The notes below the pieces were generated by a model that was not told where the DNA came from, ran no database searches, and saw nothing but the letters and a program-made list of their open reading frames with translations. Positions 6,957-16,800 of a stretch of 64,000 bases of DNA are shown one piece after another. Source of the stretch: Lysinibacillus sp. ZYM-1 (GTDB taxonomy: Bacteria > Bacillota > Bacilli > Bacillales_A > Planococcaceae); NCBI RefSeq assembly GCF_001308875.1, contig NZ_KQ465111.1, positions 1 to 64,000 on the forward strand. The letters are read 5' to 3'. Position numbers and translations under genes: made by a program. The number at the start of each line of letters is the position of its first letter. The stretch's first letter is position 1.

Positions 6957-9002
6957 GTGACTGATTTATATAGTCCAGTTACCGAGCTAAAAGGTATAGG
7001 GAAAGAAACAGCAACACATCTTGAAACACTGGGCATTGACACGATTGCTGATTTATTATGGACGTTTCCACATCGTCACGAAGATTTTCGTTTGAAAGAT
7101 TTAGCACAAACACCGCACAATGAACGTGTTACTGTTGAGTGTAAAGTAGAACGTGAGCCTACAATCTTATTTTTAGGCCGCAATAAGTCACGTTTACAGG
7201 TAACGGTTTTGGCAGGCCGTCACTTAGTGAAAGTGGTATTTTTCAATCAAGGCTATTTAAAACAAAAACTTATACCTGGCTCCATTATTACAGTGACTGG
7301 AAAATGGGATCGTGGTAGACAGGTAATCAATGGCACATCGGTCACATTTGGCCCGAAAACAGATCAAGTTGACTTTGAGCCTGTATATAGCCTCAAAGGT
7401 TTGATTCCACAAAAAAGATTTCGAAAATATATGCGACAAGTATTGGACGATTTTGGAGCAAATTTGCCAGACGCCATTCCACAACATTTGCAGGATTCTT
7501 ATAAGCTTGTGCGCATACAAGATGGTTTGGAGGGTATCCATTTTCCACAGGATGCACAACATGCCAAACAAGCGAGAAGACGCTTTGCTTATGAAGAGCT
7601 ATTAAACTTTCAATTGCGTATGCAAGCATTGCGTAAGGTGCGTAAAGAAAGTGAGCAGGGAACAGTCATTCAGTATGATGTGCATCTGCTTCGAGAATTT
7701 ATCGCTGCATTACCATATGAATTAACAAATGCTCAAAAACGTGTTGTCAATGAAATTTGTAAAGATATGAAGGAGCCACATCGAATGAACCGCTTATTGC
7801 AAGGTGATGTTGGTTCAGGGAAAACAGTGGTAGCAGCTATAGGCTTATATGCCGCAGTATCAGCTGGTTATCAAGGGGCATTAATGGCGCCAACAGAAAT
7901 TTTAGCAGAACAACACTTGGAGAACTTGTTAGAATGGTTCCAACCATTTGGTGTTCGTGTAGCTTTGTTATCTGGTTCAACCAAAACAAAGGAGCGACGT
8001 GTAATATTAGCGGATTTGGCGAATGGAGAGCTCGATATTGTGATTGGTACACATGCCTTAATCCAGCCTGATGTTATTTTTGAAAAGCTGGGTTTTGTCA
8101 TTACGGATGAGCAACATCGCTTTGGTGTTGAACAACGTCGCATACTGAGAGATAAAGGGGAGAATCCAGATGTGCTCTTTATGACAGCGACACCTATCCC
8201 AAGAACACTTGCTATTACAGCATTTGGAGAAATGGATGTATCGATGATTGATGAAATGCCAGCAGGTCGCAAGCCGATTGAAACGCATTGGATGAAAAAG
8301 GAACAATTCGGATCGGTCATGTCAAAGCTGGAAGGGGAGCTAGCAACTGGAAGACAGGCCTATGCTATTTGTCCTCTTATAGAAGAGTCAGATAAACTTG
8401 ATGTTCAAAATGCAGTTGAAATCTATGAACAACTGGCAACTTATTTTAAAGATCGCTACCATGTTGGCTTAATGCATGGACGCTTATCAGCTGATGAGAA
8501 GGATGCTGTGATGCGTGCTTTCAGTGATGGGACCTTACAGGTTTTAGTTTCTACGACGGTGGTTGAAGTAGGGGTGAATGTACCAAATGCGACATTTATG
8601 ATTGTCTATGATGCTGAACGTTTTGGCTTAGCGCAGTTGCATCAGCTACGAGGACGTGTTGGACGCGGTGAACATCAATCATACTGTATTTTACTGGCTG
8701 ATCCTAAGTCTGATGAGGGAAAAGAGCGGATGCAGTCTATGACAGAAACAAATGATGGTTTCCGCTTAGCTGAGAAAGATTTAGAGTTGCGAGGACCAGG
8801 TGATTTCTTTGGTCGCAAACAAAGTGGTCTACCAGATTTCAAAGTAGCTGATTTAGTACATGATTATCGAATACTTGAGACCGCTCGAAAGGATGCTACA
8901 GTGATACTTGAAACAGATGCCTTTTGGCATGATGACGTCTATCAGTACTTGCGTCAAATGTTAGAAGATTCTGGTGTTTTACAAGGGGAGCGCTTCGATT
9001 AG
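6957..9002 (+). CDS. recG: ATP-dependent DNA helicase RecG
   Basis: 681 residues, full RecG length. This SF2 translocase remodels stalled forks and Holliday junctions. The N-terminal wedge/OB part (about 60-150) precedes the helicase core with Walker A GDVGSGKT (283-290), Walker B DEQH (384-387), MTATPIPRTLA, and C-terminal GRVGRGEHQSYC and GPGDFFGRKQSG. Start is GTG after GAAGGA. It has its own promoter and ends before a terminator, so it is apparently monocistronic. Position before fapR matches B. subtilis. Confidence 0.97.
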   Translation: MTDLYSPVTELKGIGKETATHLETLGIDTIADLLWTFPHRHEDFRLKDLAQTPHNERVTVECKVEREPTILFLGRNKSRLQVTVLAGRHLVKVVFFNQGYLKQKLIPGSIITVTGKWDRGRQVINGTSVTFGPKTDQVDFEPVYSLKGLIPQKRFRKYMRQVLDDFGANLPDAIPQHLQDSYKLVRIQDGLEGIHFPQDAQHAKQARRRFAYEELLNFQLRMQALRKVRKESEQGTVIQYDVHLLREFIAALPYELTNAQKRVVNEICKDMKEPHRMNRLLQGDVGSGKTVVAAIGLYAAVSAGYQGALMAPTEILAEQHLENLLEWFQPFGVRVALLSGSTKTKERRVILADLANGELDIVIGTHALIQPDVIFEKLGFVITDEQHRFGVEQRRILRDKGENPDVLFMTATPIPRTLAITAFGEMDVSMIDEMPAGRKPIETHWMKKEQFGSVMSKLEGELATGRQAYAICPLIEESDKLDVQNAVEIYEQLATYFKDRYHVGLMHGRLSADEKDAVMRAFSDGTLQVLVSTTVVEVGVNVPNATFMIVYDAERFGLAQLHQLRGRVGRGEHQSYCILLADPKSDEGKERMQSMTETNDGFRLAEKDLELRGPGDFFGRKQSGLPDFKVADLVHDYRILETARKDATVILETDAFWHDDVYQYLRQMLEDSGVLQGERFD

Positions 9003-9024
9003 AGATATTAGTATAATCGCATAG

Positions 9025-9070
9025 AGAATGCAGGCACTTGATTTCAAAACAAGTCTTGCATTCTTTTTTT
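9025..9070 (+). terminator. terminator after recG
   Basis: Outer stem GAATGCA (9026-9032) / TGCATTC (9057-9063) with an inner ACTTG/CAAGT pairing, then seven Ts (9064-9070). Its 3' arm also supplies the -35 box of the fapR promoter. Confidence 0.75.
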
Positions 9071-9084
9071 AACCTCTATATACT
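9056..9084 (+). promoter_or_regulatory. fapR operon promoter
   Basis: TTGCAT (9056-9061), 17-nt spacer, TATACT (9079-9084). The FapR operator begins 4 nt after the -10 box, so bound FapR would cover the transcription start. Confidence 0.65.
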
Positions 9085-9088
9085 GATA

Positions 9089-9105
9089 TTAGTACCAAGT
9101 GCTAA
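9089..9105 (+). promoter_or_regulatory. FapR operator
   Basis: TTAGTACCAAGTGCTAA is a 17-nt inverted repeat (TTAGTAC / GTGCTAA, 6 of 7 symmetric) that closely matches the known Bacillales FapR box. It lies just downstream of the fapR -10 box. By family knowledge FapR represses here until malonyl-CoA releases it, so fapR-plsX-fabD-fabG-acpP should be autoregulated. Confidence 0.88.
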
Positions 9106-9126
9106 TAACAACTCAAAAGGTGGCGA

Positions 9127-9705
9127 ATGATGTTGAGACGAACAAAAAAAGAACGACAGCGACTACTATCTGAAACGATAGCTGAAAATCCATTCGTCAC
9201 AGATGAACAGCTAGCAACACAGTTTCAGGTAAGTGTTCAAACAATTCGCTTAGATCGTATGGAGTTATCCATACCAGAATTACGAGAGCGAATTAAAGAC
9301 GTCGCTTCAAAAAACTACGAAAATGAAGTAAAATCTCTACCGATTGATGAGGTCATCGGAGAAATTGTTGATATTGAATTAGATAATCGAGCACTTTCGA
9401 TCTTTGATGTGAAAGAAGAGCATGTTTTTCAGCGCAACGGCATCGCACGTGGACATCATTTGTTTGCACAAGCAAACTCATTAGCGGTTGCCGTTATTAA
9501 TGATGAACTAGCATTGACAGTACATTCCAATATTACGTTTGTGAAACCTGTTCGTGCTGGAAATCGTGTTATTACAAAAGCGATTGTTATCGGACGAGAT
9601 GATAAAAATCATCGAACAAAAGTCGAGGTAACATCTACTGTTAATGGAGAGACCGTTTTTGTTGGTGAATTTGATATGTACCGCACGAAAGGTAAAGGTG
9701 AGTAA
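9127..9705 (+). CDS. fapR: fatty acid biosynthesis repressor FapR
   Basis: 192 residues. The N-terminal helix-turn-helix (about 5-45, with the [20 protein letters not shown] segment) is joined to a hot-dog-fold domain (about 90-185) with the near-invariant [19 protein letters not shown] motif that binds malonyl-CoA. It represses fatty acid and phospholipid genes; the effector malonyl-CoA signals precursor supply. Two consecutive ATGs (9127, 9130) follow AAAGGTGG; either could be used. The next gene starts 2 nt after the stop. Confidence 0.97.
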   Translation: MMLRRTKKERQRLLSETIAENPFVTDEQLATQFQVSVQTIRLDRMELSIPELRERIKDVASKNYENEVKSLPIDEVIGEIVDIELDNRALSIFDVKEEHVFQRNGIARGHHLFAQANSLAVAVINDELALTVHSNITFVKPVRAGNRVITKAIVIGRDDKNHRTKVEVTSTVNGETVFVGEFDMYRTKGKGE

Positions 9706-9707
9706 TA

Positions 9708-10700
9708 ATGAAATTAGCACTTGATGGAATGGGTGGAGACAATGCACCAAAATCAGTAATTGAAGGTGCACTGTTAGCATTAGAGCAAATTCCTAATTTA
9801 GAAATTCAATTATATGGGCAACAAGAGAAGCTTGAGCCATTTTTAAAACAGCATGATCGATTAACAATTGTACATTGTGAGGAAGTAGTTGAAGGAACGG
9901 ATGATCCTGCGCGTGCTGTCCGTAGAAAAAAAGATTCCTCAATGGCACGCATGATGGATGCAGTGGATGAAGGTAGAGCAGATGCTTGTCTCTCTGCAGG
10001 AAATACAGGTGCTTTAATGGCAGGGGGCTTATTTAAAGTAGGTCGTATCGAAGGTATTGCCCGACCAGCTTTAGCTACGACATTACCAACACTTGATGGT
10101 AAAGGCTTTTTAATGCTTGATTTAGGTGCAAATGCGGATGCCCGTCCAGAACACCTAGTGCAATATGCTATTATGGGCGATATTTATGCGAAGAAAGTTG
10201 GAGGCTTACAAAAACCTCGAATTGGCTTATTAAATATCGGTACTGAAGATAAAAAAGGAAATGAATTAACGAAAGCAGCCTTTGAGTTATTGAAGGAAGC
10301 TGATTTGAATTTTATTGGTAATGTAGAGGCACGTGATTTACTTGAAGGAGTAGCTGATGTCGTTGTCACAGATGGCTTTACAGGAAATATGGTGTTGAAG
10401 TCTATTGAAGGAACAGCTGGAGCTTTATTTTCTATGTTAAAAGAGGCATTCATGTCCTCAACAAAAACGAAAATTTCGGCTGTACTCATGAAAAATAATT
10501 TACGAGACTTAAAACATAAAATGGACTATACAGAATATGGTGGTGCAGGATTGTTTGGCTTACAAGCGCCTGTTATTAAGGCACATGGATCCTCAAATGC
10601 AAAAGCAATTTTCAGTGCCATCCGCCAAGCAAACACAATGGTAGAGCATACTGTTATTTCGACGATAACAGAAACAGTACGTCATATAGAAATCGATTAA
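9708..10700 (+). CDS. plsX: phosphate acyltransferase PlsX
   Basis: 330 residues, normal length. PlsX converts acyl-ACP to acyl-phosphate, the donor for PlsY in the first step of phosphatidic acid synthesis; it is a peripheral membrane protein. It begins with the characteristic [19 protein letters not shown] and has [12 protein letters not shown] and GAAGLFGL-like [13 protein letters not shown] motifs. The start codon lies 2 nt after the fapR stop, indicating coupling, under FapR control. Confidence 0.97.
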   Translation: MKLALDGMGGDNAPKSVIEGALLALEQIPNLEIQLYGQQEKLEPFLKQHDRLTIVHCEEVVEGTDDPARAVRRKKDSSMARMMDAVDEGRADACLSAGNTGALMAGGLFKVGRIEGIARPALATTLPTLDGKGFLMLDLGANADARPEHLVQYAIMGDIYAKKVGGLQKPRIGLLNIGTEDKKGNELTKAAFELLKEADLNFIGNVEARDLLEGVADVVVTDGFTGNMVLKSIEGTAGALFSMLKEAFMSSTKTKISAVLMKNNLRDLKHKMDYTEYGGAGLFGLQAPVIKAHGSSNAKAIFSAIRQANTMVEHTVISTITETVRHIEID

Positions 10701-10717
10701 CAAAGGGGACTATTCAA

Positions 10718-11671
10718 ATGACAAAAATAGCATTTATTTTTCCAGGACAAGGTTCGCAAGTAGTGGGAATGGGGCAAGAATTTGTTGAAAACGCAGCGGA
10801 AAGTAGAGCCTTTTATGATCGTGCAGATCAAGCTCTTGACTTGGAACTATCTAAGCTTATGTTAGAAGGTCCAGCGGAGGAATTGACATTAACTTATCAT
10901 GCTCAGCCAGCCTTGCTTACTACTGGTGTGATGGTTGCTGAGAAGCTACGTGCTGCAGGAATTCAACCTCATTATGCAGCAGGTCATTCACTTGGAGAAT
11001 ATGGTGCATTGGTCATAGCAGGCGTTATGTCCTTTGATGATGCGGTGAAGATTGTGCATAAACGTGGTCTTTATATGAATGAAGCTGTACCTGCTGGACA
11101 AGGTGCTATGGCAGCCATTTTAGGAATGGAGCTAGAAGCATTGAATGAAGTAACTGGGCAGGTTTCAGCAACAGGTGAACCTGTGCAGGTTGCAAATGTA
11201 AATTGTCCAGGGCAAATTGTTATTTCAGGCACAAAAGATGGTGTTGATAAAGCATCAATCGCTGCAAAAGAAGCAGGGGCTAAGCGTGCGATTCCATTAG
11301 TTGTAAGTGGTCCGTTCCATTCTGAGCTGATGCGACCATCTTCAGGGAAGTTGAAAGCAGCATTGATGGAAGTCACTTTATCTGCTCCACAAATTCCTGT
11401 TATCGGGAACGTTATGGCGAAGGAATTAACAGATATTCCGGCCATTCAACAAGAGCTTGTTGAACAAGTTTATAGTGCTGTGCAATGGGAAGCATCTATG
11501 CGCGAAATGATTACACAAGGTGTGGATGTCTTCATTGAATGTGGCCCAGGTAAAGTATTAAGTGGTCTCTTGAAAAAAATCGATCGTTCTGTTGCTGTCT
11601 ATTGTGTGTATGATGAGGCATCATTAGAAGTGGTTTTAAAAGCGTCAAAGGAGTGGTCAATCAATGCGTAA
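10718..11671 (+). CDS. fabD: malonyl-CoA:ACP transacylase FabD
   Basis: 317 residues. Transfers malonyl from CoA to ACP to feed chain elongation. The N-terminal FPGQGSQ motif, nucleophile Ser91 in GHSLGEY, and catalytic His201 in GPFHS are all present. AAAGGGG site before ATG. It overlaps fabG by 8 nt. Confidence 0.97.
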   Translation: MTKIAFIFPGQGSQVVGMGQEFVENAAESRAFYDRADQALDLELSKLMLEGPAEELTLTYHAQPALLTTGVMVAEKLRAAGIQPHYAAGHSLGEYGALVIAGVMSFDDAVKIVHKRGLYMNEAVPAGQGAMAAILGMELEALNEVTGQVSATGEPVQVANVNCPGQIVISGTKDGVDKASIAAKEAGAKRAIPLVVSGPFHSELMRPSSGKLKAALMEVTLSAPQIPVIGNVMAKELTDIPAIQQELVEQVYSAVQWEASMREMITQGVDVFIECGPGKVLSGLLKKIDRSVAVYCVYDEASLEVVLKASKEWSINA

Positions 11672-12410
11672 ATTAGAAGGAAAAGTAGCCGTTGTAACAG
11701 GAGCTTCTCGTGGAATTGGTCGTGCTATTGCATTAAAACTTGCTGAAGAGGGTGCAAAGGTTGTCGTAAACTATAGTGGCTCACAAGCAAAAGCTGAAGA
11801 AGTAGTTGCTAAGATTCAAGAAAGCGGTGGCGAAGCAATTGCTGTGCAAGCTAGTGTCTCACAAACAGAAGAAGTGACAACATTAATGGATAAAGCTGTG
11901 AAAACATTTGGCTCCCTTGATATTTTAGTAAATAATGCTGGTATTACAAGAGATAACTTGCTTATGCGTATGAAGGAAGATGAATGGGATGATGTCTTAG
12001 ATACGAATCTAAAAGGTGTTTTCCTATGTACAAAAGCAGTTACACGCCAAATGATGAAGCAACGTGCTGGTCGTATTATAAATATTTCATCGATTGTTGG
12101 CGTAGCAGGAAACGCTGGTCAAGCAAACTATGTAGCAGCTAAAGCAGGTGTTATTGGATTAACAAAAACAACTGCGAAGGAATTAGCGTCTCGCAATATT
12201 TTAGTCAATGCTATTGCACCAGGTTTTATCGAAACAGAAATGACAGATCAATTACCAGAAGACATTAAACAAGGTATGCTGACACAAATTCCACTTGCGA
12301 AACTAGGGCAACCAGAAGATATTGCAAAGGCAGTAGCTTACCTTGCATCAGATGACGCTAACTATATGACAGGACAAACGCTTCATATAGATGGTGGCAT
12401 GGTAATGTAA
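11664..12410 (+). CDS. fabG: 3-oxoacyl-ACP reductase FabG
   Basis: 248-residue classical short-chain dehydrogenase that reduces 3-oxoacyl-ACP with [15 protein letters not shown] cofactor loop near the N-terminus, NNAG motif, catalytic Ser143, Tyr156 and Lys160 (YVAAK), and the C-terminal [13 protein letters not shown] all fit. The ATG lies inside the end of fabD, preceded by AAAGGAG, so the two are translationally coupled. Confidence 0.97.
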   Translation: MRKLEGKVAVVTGASRGIGRAIALKLAEEGAKVVVNYSGSQAKAEEVVAKIQESGGEAIAVQASVSQTEEVTTLMDKAVKTFGSLDILVNNAGITRDNLLMRMKEDEWDDVLDTNLKGVFLCTKAVTRQMMKQRAGRIINISSIVGVAGNAGQANYVAAKAGVIGLTKTTAKELASRNILVNAIAPGFIETEMTDQLPEDIKQGMLTQIPLAKLGQPEDIAKAVAYLASDDANYMTGQTLHIDGGMVM

Positions 12411-12468
12411 TTTCAATTAGGCATAAGCGCTGATTTTTTGTATAATCATTTGAGGGGAGGTGAATCAT

Positions 12469-12705
12469 TTGTCTACAGTATTAGAACGCGTAACAAAAGT
12501 AATCGTGGACCGTTTAGGTGTTGAAGAAAGCGAAGTAACACTTGAAGCTTCTTTCCGTGATGATTTAGGTGCTGACTCATTAGACGTAGTTGAGCTTGTA
12601 ATGGAGCTTGAAGACGAATTCGATATGGAAATTTCTGATGAAGATGCTGAAAAAATCTCAACAGTAGGTTCTGCAATTTCATACATCGAAAGTAAAATAA
12701 ACTAA
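12469..12705 (+). CDS. acpP: acyl carrier protein
   Basis: 78-residue acidic carrier protein. Ser37 in the invariant DSLDVVEL motif takes the phosphopantetheine arm that carries growing acyl chains. The start is a TTG: the GTG at 12460 lies inside the strong AGGGGAGGTG site (12453-12462), which is ideally spaced 8 nt before TTG 12469. A consensus TATAAT at 12441-12446 with a poor -35 suggests extra transcription beside read-through from the fap operon. A TTG on a normally very abundant protein is notable. Confidence 0.95.
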   Translation: MSTVLERVTKVIVDRLGVEESEVTLEASFRDDLGADSLDVVELVMELEDEFDMEISDEDAEKISTVGSAISYIESKIN

Positions 12706-12860
12706 TTTCGTTAGTACTTTATTTAGCGAGAATTTATCACCTCTATAGGTTGATGGTCATCGTAATTATACAAATGGTATTTATGATAGGTTGAATAAAG
12801 GAGAAATTGTTTACTGCTTTTCTTTATAGAAGAAGCAGATCCAATAGACAAGATGTATTC

Positions 12861-12910
12861 AAAGGGGACGAAATAGATCGATTTTCGATCTATAGAAGTC
12901 CCCTTTTTGT
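12861..12910 (+). terminator. terminator after acpP
   Basis: Outer stem AAAGGGGAC (12861-12869) / GTCCCCTTT (12898-12906) enclosing a second perfect stem ATAGATCGA / TCGATCTAT (12873-12881 / 12885-12893); T tract follows. It ends the fap operon. Confidence 0.85.
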
Positions 12911-13018
12911 ATTAAAAATTCAATTGGATTTTATCCCCGAAAATCAATTCGGACGCAAATATGCCAAGGCTTAATTGATTTTGGAATTAAATTTTCGAAA
13001 AATTTTCCAAAATAATGT

Positions 13019-13046
13019 GTTTATGCCGAAATATTTTTGCATAAAC
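13019..13046. repeat. inverted repeat overlapping the rnc -35 box
   Basis: GTTTATGC and GCATAAAC are perfect 8-bp arms 12 nt apart. The right arm covers most of the TTGCAT -35 element, the layout of a repressor operator. No cognate regulator is identifiable. Confidence 0.4.
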
Positions 13047-13065
13047 GCTTTGAAAAAGGTACACT
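13037..13065 (+). promoter_or_regulatory. sigma-A-type promoter for rnc-smc-ftsY
   Basis: TTGCAT (13037-13042), 17-nt spacer, TACACT (13060-13065), about 38 nt before the rnc start. Confidence 0.65.
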
Positions 13066-13102
13066 AAAACGGTAGAAACTATTAGGAAGGCAGATTTGTT
13101 CA

Positions 13103-13867
13103 ATGGCTATGAAAAGAAAAGGAACTATGCAGAAATCTGGCGTACTTCCTGAAAAAGTACGCAGTCAATTCGAGCTGTTACAGCATGAATTAAATATCAC
13201 ATTTGTTAATAAAAATTTATTGTATCAAGCATTCACGCATTCATCTTATGTGAATGAGCATCGCCGTAAGTTATTTACGGATAATGAGCGTCTTGAGTTT
13301 TTAGGAGACGCAGTACTTGAACTGTCTGTTTCTAAATATCTTTTTGAGAAATACCCAAATATGAGCGAGGGTGAGTTAACAAAGTTACGAGCATCCATTG
13401 TTTGTGAGCCATCACTAGTTATTTTTGCTAATGAACTAGCCTTTGGTCGCTTTGTTTTACTTGGAAAAGGTGAAGAATTAACAGGTGGACGGGAACGCCC
13501 AGCACTACTTGCAGATGTGTTTGAGTCATTTGTAGGTGCCTTATATCTAGATCAAGATTTACAAACGGTCGTGTCATTTTTAGAACGAATCGTGTTCCCG
13601 AAAGTAGAAGTCGGTGCTTTTTCGCATGTGATGGATTTTAAAAGCCAATTGCAAGAAATGGTACAGCAAACAAACAATGGACTTCTTCATTATGAAATTA
13701 TTGATGAAAAAGGACCTGCACATAATCGTACCTTTGTATCAAGCGTTTTACTGAATGGACAAGAGCTTGGTATTGGTCGTGGAAAATCGAAAAAAGAAGC
13801 CGAGCAGCAAGCTGCGCAATGTGCTATGCGAATGATGCGAGAAGAAGCTGCAAAAGAGGAGGCTTAA
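13103..13867 (+). CDS. rnc: ribonuclease III
   Basis: 254 residues. Cleaves double-stranded RNA in rRNA and mRNA processing. The catalytic domain holds the signature [14 protein letters not shown]; a double-stranded-RNA binding domain occupies about 180-250 (DFKSQLQEM ... [17 protein letters not shown]). AGGAAGG lies before the ATG at a somewhat long spacing. smc starts 3 nt after the stop. The acpP-rnc-smc-ftsY order is conserved in Bacilli. Confidence 0.97.
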   Translation: MAMKRKGTMQKSGVLPEKVRSQFELLQHELNITFVNKNLLYQAFTHSSYVNEHRRKLFTDNERLEFLGDAVLELSVSKYLFEKYPNMSEGELTKLRASIVCEPSLVIFANELAFGRFVLLGKGEELTGGRERPALLADVFESFVGALYLDQDLQTVVSFLERIVFPKVEVGAFSHVMDFKSQLQEMVQQTNNGLLHYEIIDEKGPAHNRTFVSSVLLNGQELGIGRGKSKKEAEQQAAQCAMRMMREEAAKEEA

Positions 13868-13870
13868 AAG

Positions 13871-16800
13871 ATGTTCCTAAAACGACTAGAAGTGATTGGC
13901 TTTAAATCTTTTGCGGAGCGCATTGGAATTGATTTTGTACCTGGTGTTACTGCGGTTGTTGGACCAAATGGCAGTGGAAAAAGTAATGTCACGGATGCAA
14001 TCCGTTGGGTACTTGGAGAGCAATCGGCAAAGTCGTTACGTGGATCAAAGATGGAAGATGTTATTTTTGCAGGGAGTGACTCTCGTAAGCCACTCAACTT
14101 TGCAGAGGTAACACTAATATTAGATAATACTGACGAGCAGCTAGCTTTCTCCTATACAGAAGTCAGCGTAACAAGACGCGTATACCGTTCAGGTGATAGT
14201 GAATATTTATTAAATAACCAGCAGTGTCGCCTGAAGGATATTACGGACTTGTTTATGGATTCAGGGCTTGGAAAAGAAGCATTTTCAATTATTTCACAGG
14301 GCCGAGTCGATGAAATTTTAAATAGCCGACCTGATGACCGTCGATCTATTTTTGAAGAGGCAGCTGGCGTATTAAAGTATAAAATAAGAAAGAAGAAAGC
14401 AGAGCATAAGCTTGTTGAGACTGATGAAAATTTGTATCGTGTATTAGATATTCTTCATGAATTAGACAGTCGATTAGAACCGCTTGAAATGCAAGCATCT
14501 AGTGCAAGAGACTATGTACAAATGTCAACCGAGCTAAAAGATTTTGATATTGCAATCCTTGTGCATGATTTTAAAAATTGTGCACAGTCTTTGCGTGCGT
14601 TAAAAGAAGAGTATACAAATCTATCTGAGACGGAGCAAAAGCAAGCTCAGGATATTGCTACTATCGATAAACAGACAGCAAATATTCGTAAGTTATTAAA
14701 AGAACTTGATGATTATTTGGATGTTTCTCAAGCGGACCTAGTCAATGCCACAATGGAAGTAGAACGTTGGGATGGACGAAAGGCGCTAATGGCTGAAAAA
14801 CGTCAGAATGCTTCCAATCAACTACAGCAGCTGAATACGTCATTACAAGAAGCCAAAGCAGAAGTAGAGGCACTACTTGTTCAGGAACAGGAGAAAAAAG
14901 TAGTGTTCTCTGAAAAACAACAAGCAGTGTCAGTGCTAAAACAGAGCATTAAGCAGTTAGAGCAATCTTTAAATCGATCTGTTATGGAAATTGAACAAGA
15001 AATCGAGGAGCAAAAAAATCGATATATCGATTCGTTGAATGAAGAAGCAACAATTAAGAATGAGTTGAAAAATATCGATCAGCAATTGGCTCAACAAAAA
15101 GCTATGGCAACACGAATGTCCGACCAAACAGATGAAATTGGGCAAGAGCTTATGCAAATTGTTACAGAAAAAGAAAAGCTAATAGCTGAACACACTTCAA
15201 CAACAAGTGACTTACAAGAAAAGCTTGAGCAATATGAAGCTTCACAAATACAGTTAAAAAGTGTCAATTCAACCTTTACTGAAAAGCAGGACATGCTATA
15301 TAAAGCTTATCAACATCAACAGCAACTGAAAGCTAGAAAAGATACGTTAGCGGAGCTAGAAGCAGACTTTTCAGGGTTCTTTCAAGGTGTTAAGGAAGTA
15401 TTACTTGCACGAGATAAAGGTGAATTACAAGGTATTGAGGGAGCTGTGGCTGAATTAATTCAGGTTGAGGGGAAATACTCACAAGCATTAGAAACTGCTT
15501 TAGGGGCTGCTTCTCAACATATTGTCACAACTAATGAACGCCATGCACAACAGGCTATTCATTGGCTAAAGCAAAAGCGAGCTGGACGTGCTACTTTTTT
15601 ACCGAAAACAGTAATGAAATCACGCAAAATTAATCTAGCGACTATCCAATTAGCAACTGAGCACCCTGCTTTTATTCAAATGGCAGATGCGTTAGTGACT
15701 TTTAATGAAGATAATCGAACGATTGTTGAAAATCTTCTAGGCAATGTAATTGTTGCAGAAAATCTTGAAGGGGCAAGTCAAATTGCTAGGTTATGTGGTT
15801 TCCGTTACCGAGTTGTTACACTTGATGGAGATATTATCAATGCAGGGGGTTCGTTAACGGGTGGTGCCCTGAAACAGCAATCCTCGCTCTTTACAAGAAA
15901 AGCTGAGTTAGATGGTTTAATTCTTAAGTTAGAGTCTCTACAAACTTCCATTTATGGTGCAGAACAGGCTGTTGCAGTGGAAAAAGAAAAGCTAGCAACA
16001 CTTCGAGATCAAGTTGAACAGTTGAAGCTTGAAGGAGAGCAATTACGAAAAGATGAGATGCAGCAGGCTGGACGTTTACGTGAGCTAAAGGTTGTGGAAA
16101 AAAGTTTATCAGCCAGAGTATCCTTTGCCTCGACCGAAACACAAGATGTAAAAACACGTGAAGAGGCATTATTGTCACAAAAGCAAGAAGCAGAGGAACG
16201 ATTAAGGGCACTTGCAGTGGAGCTTGTCGAAATCAATGAAACTGTTGAACAATTAAGTAAGGTCAAGTTGCAAAGTGAGACAGAGAAAGATGTATTACGA
16301 GAGCAATTGGCAGAAAAACGCTCAGAATTAGCGGTTATGCAGGAACAAATGTCACAAGTTCAAATTGCAACGGCTGAGTTAGCCCTACAATTAAACAAAG
16401 CTCAACAAAAAGTCGAAAATATTTCTCAGGAAATATTGTGGCTTCAATCTGATGAATCGACAAATCATTTAAGTGATGAAGAGGTCGATGAACAGGTCAT
16501 GACATGGAAAGCTAAAAGAGATGCCTTACAAGAAACTATTTCGCAGAAAAAAGAGGAAAAAGTAGGGCAACAGGAAGAACTCTCAACTTTAGAAGAACAG
16601 CTGAAGGAATTGCAACGTATCCATAAAGGATACCTTGAAGCAATACGTGCTAATGAGTTGAAACGAAATCGTGTAGAATTTGAGATGGACAATTTCACAG
16701 AACAACTTGAAGAAAACTATCAGTTAACATTCGAAGAGGCAGAAAAAGAAGCGCTTGCCATAGAAGATGAAGAATTTGTACGACGACGTGTTAAATTGCT

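Larger units (their letters stand above)
12706..13102 (+). other. intergenic region acpP-rnc
   Basis: About 400 nt without a supported gene. It holds the acpP terminator (12861-12910), a perfect 10-bp inverted repeat AAAATCAATT / AATTGATTTT (12940-12949 / 12973-12982), a CodY-box-like AATTTTCGAAAAATT (12990-13004, 2 mismatches to AATTTTCWGAAAATT), an 8-bp inverted repeat GTTTATGC / GCATAAAC (13019-13026 / 13039-13046) and the rnc promoter. Confidence 0.6.

Noticed and set aside
12807..12970. TTG-started frame of about 49 codons after AAAGGAG in the acpP-rnc gap
   Set aside because: It runs straight through the strong acpP terminator, its ribosome site is too close to the TTG, and the product has no recognisable features.
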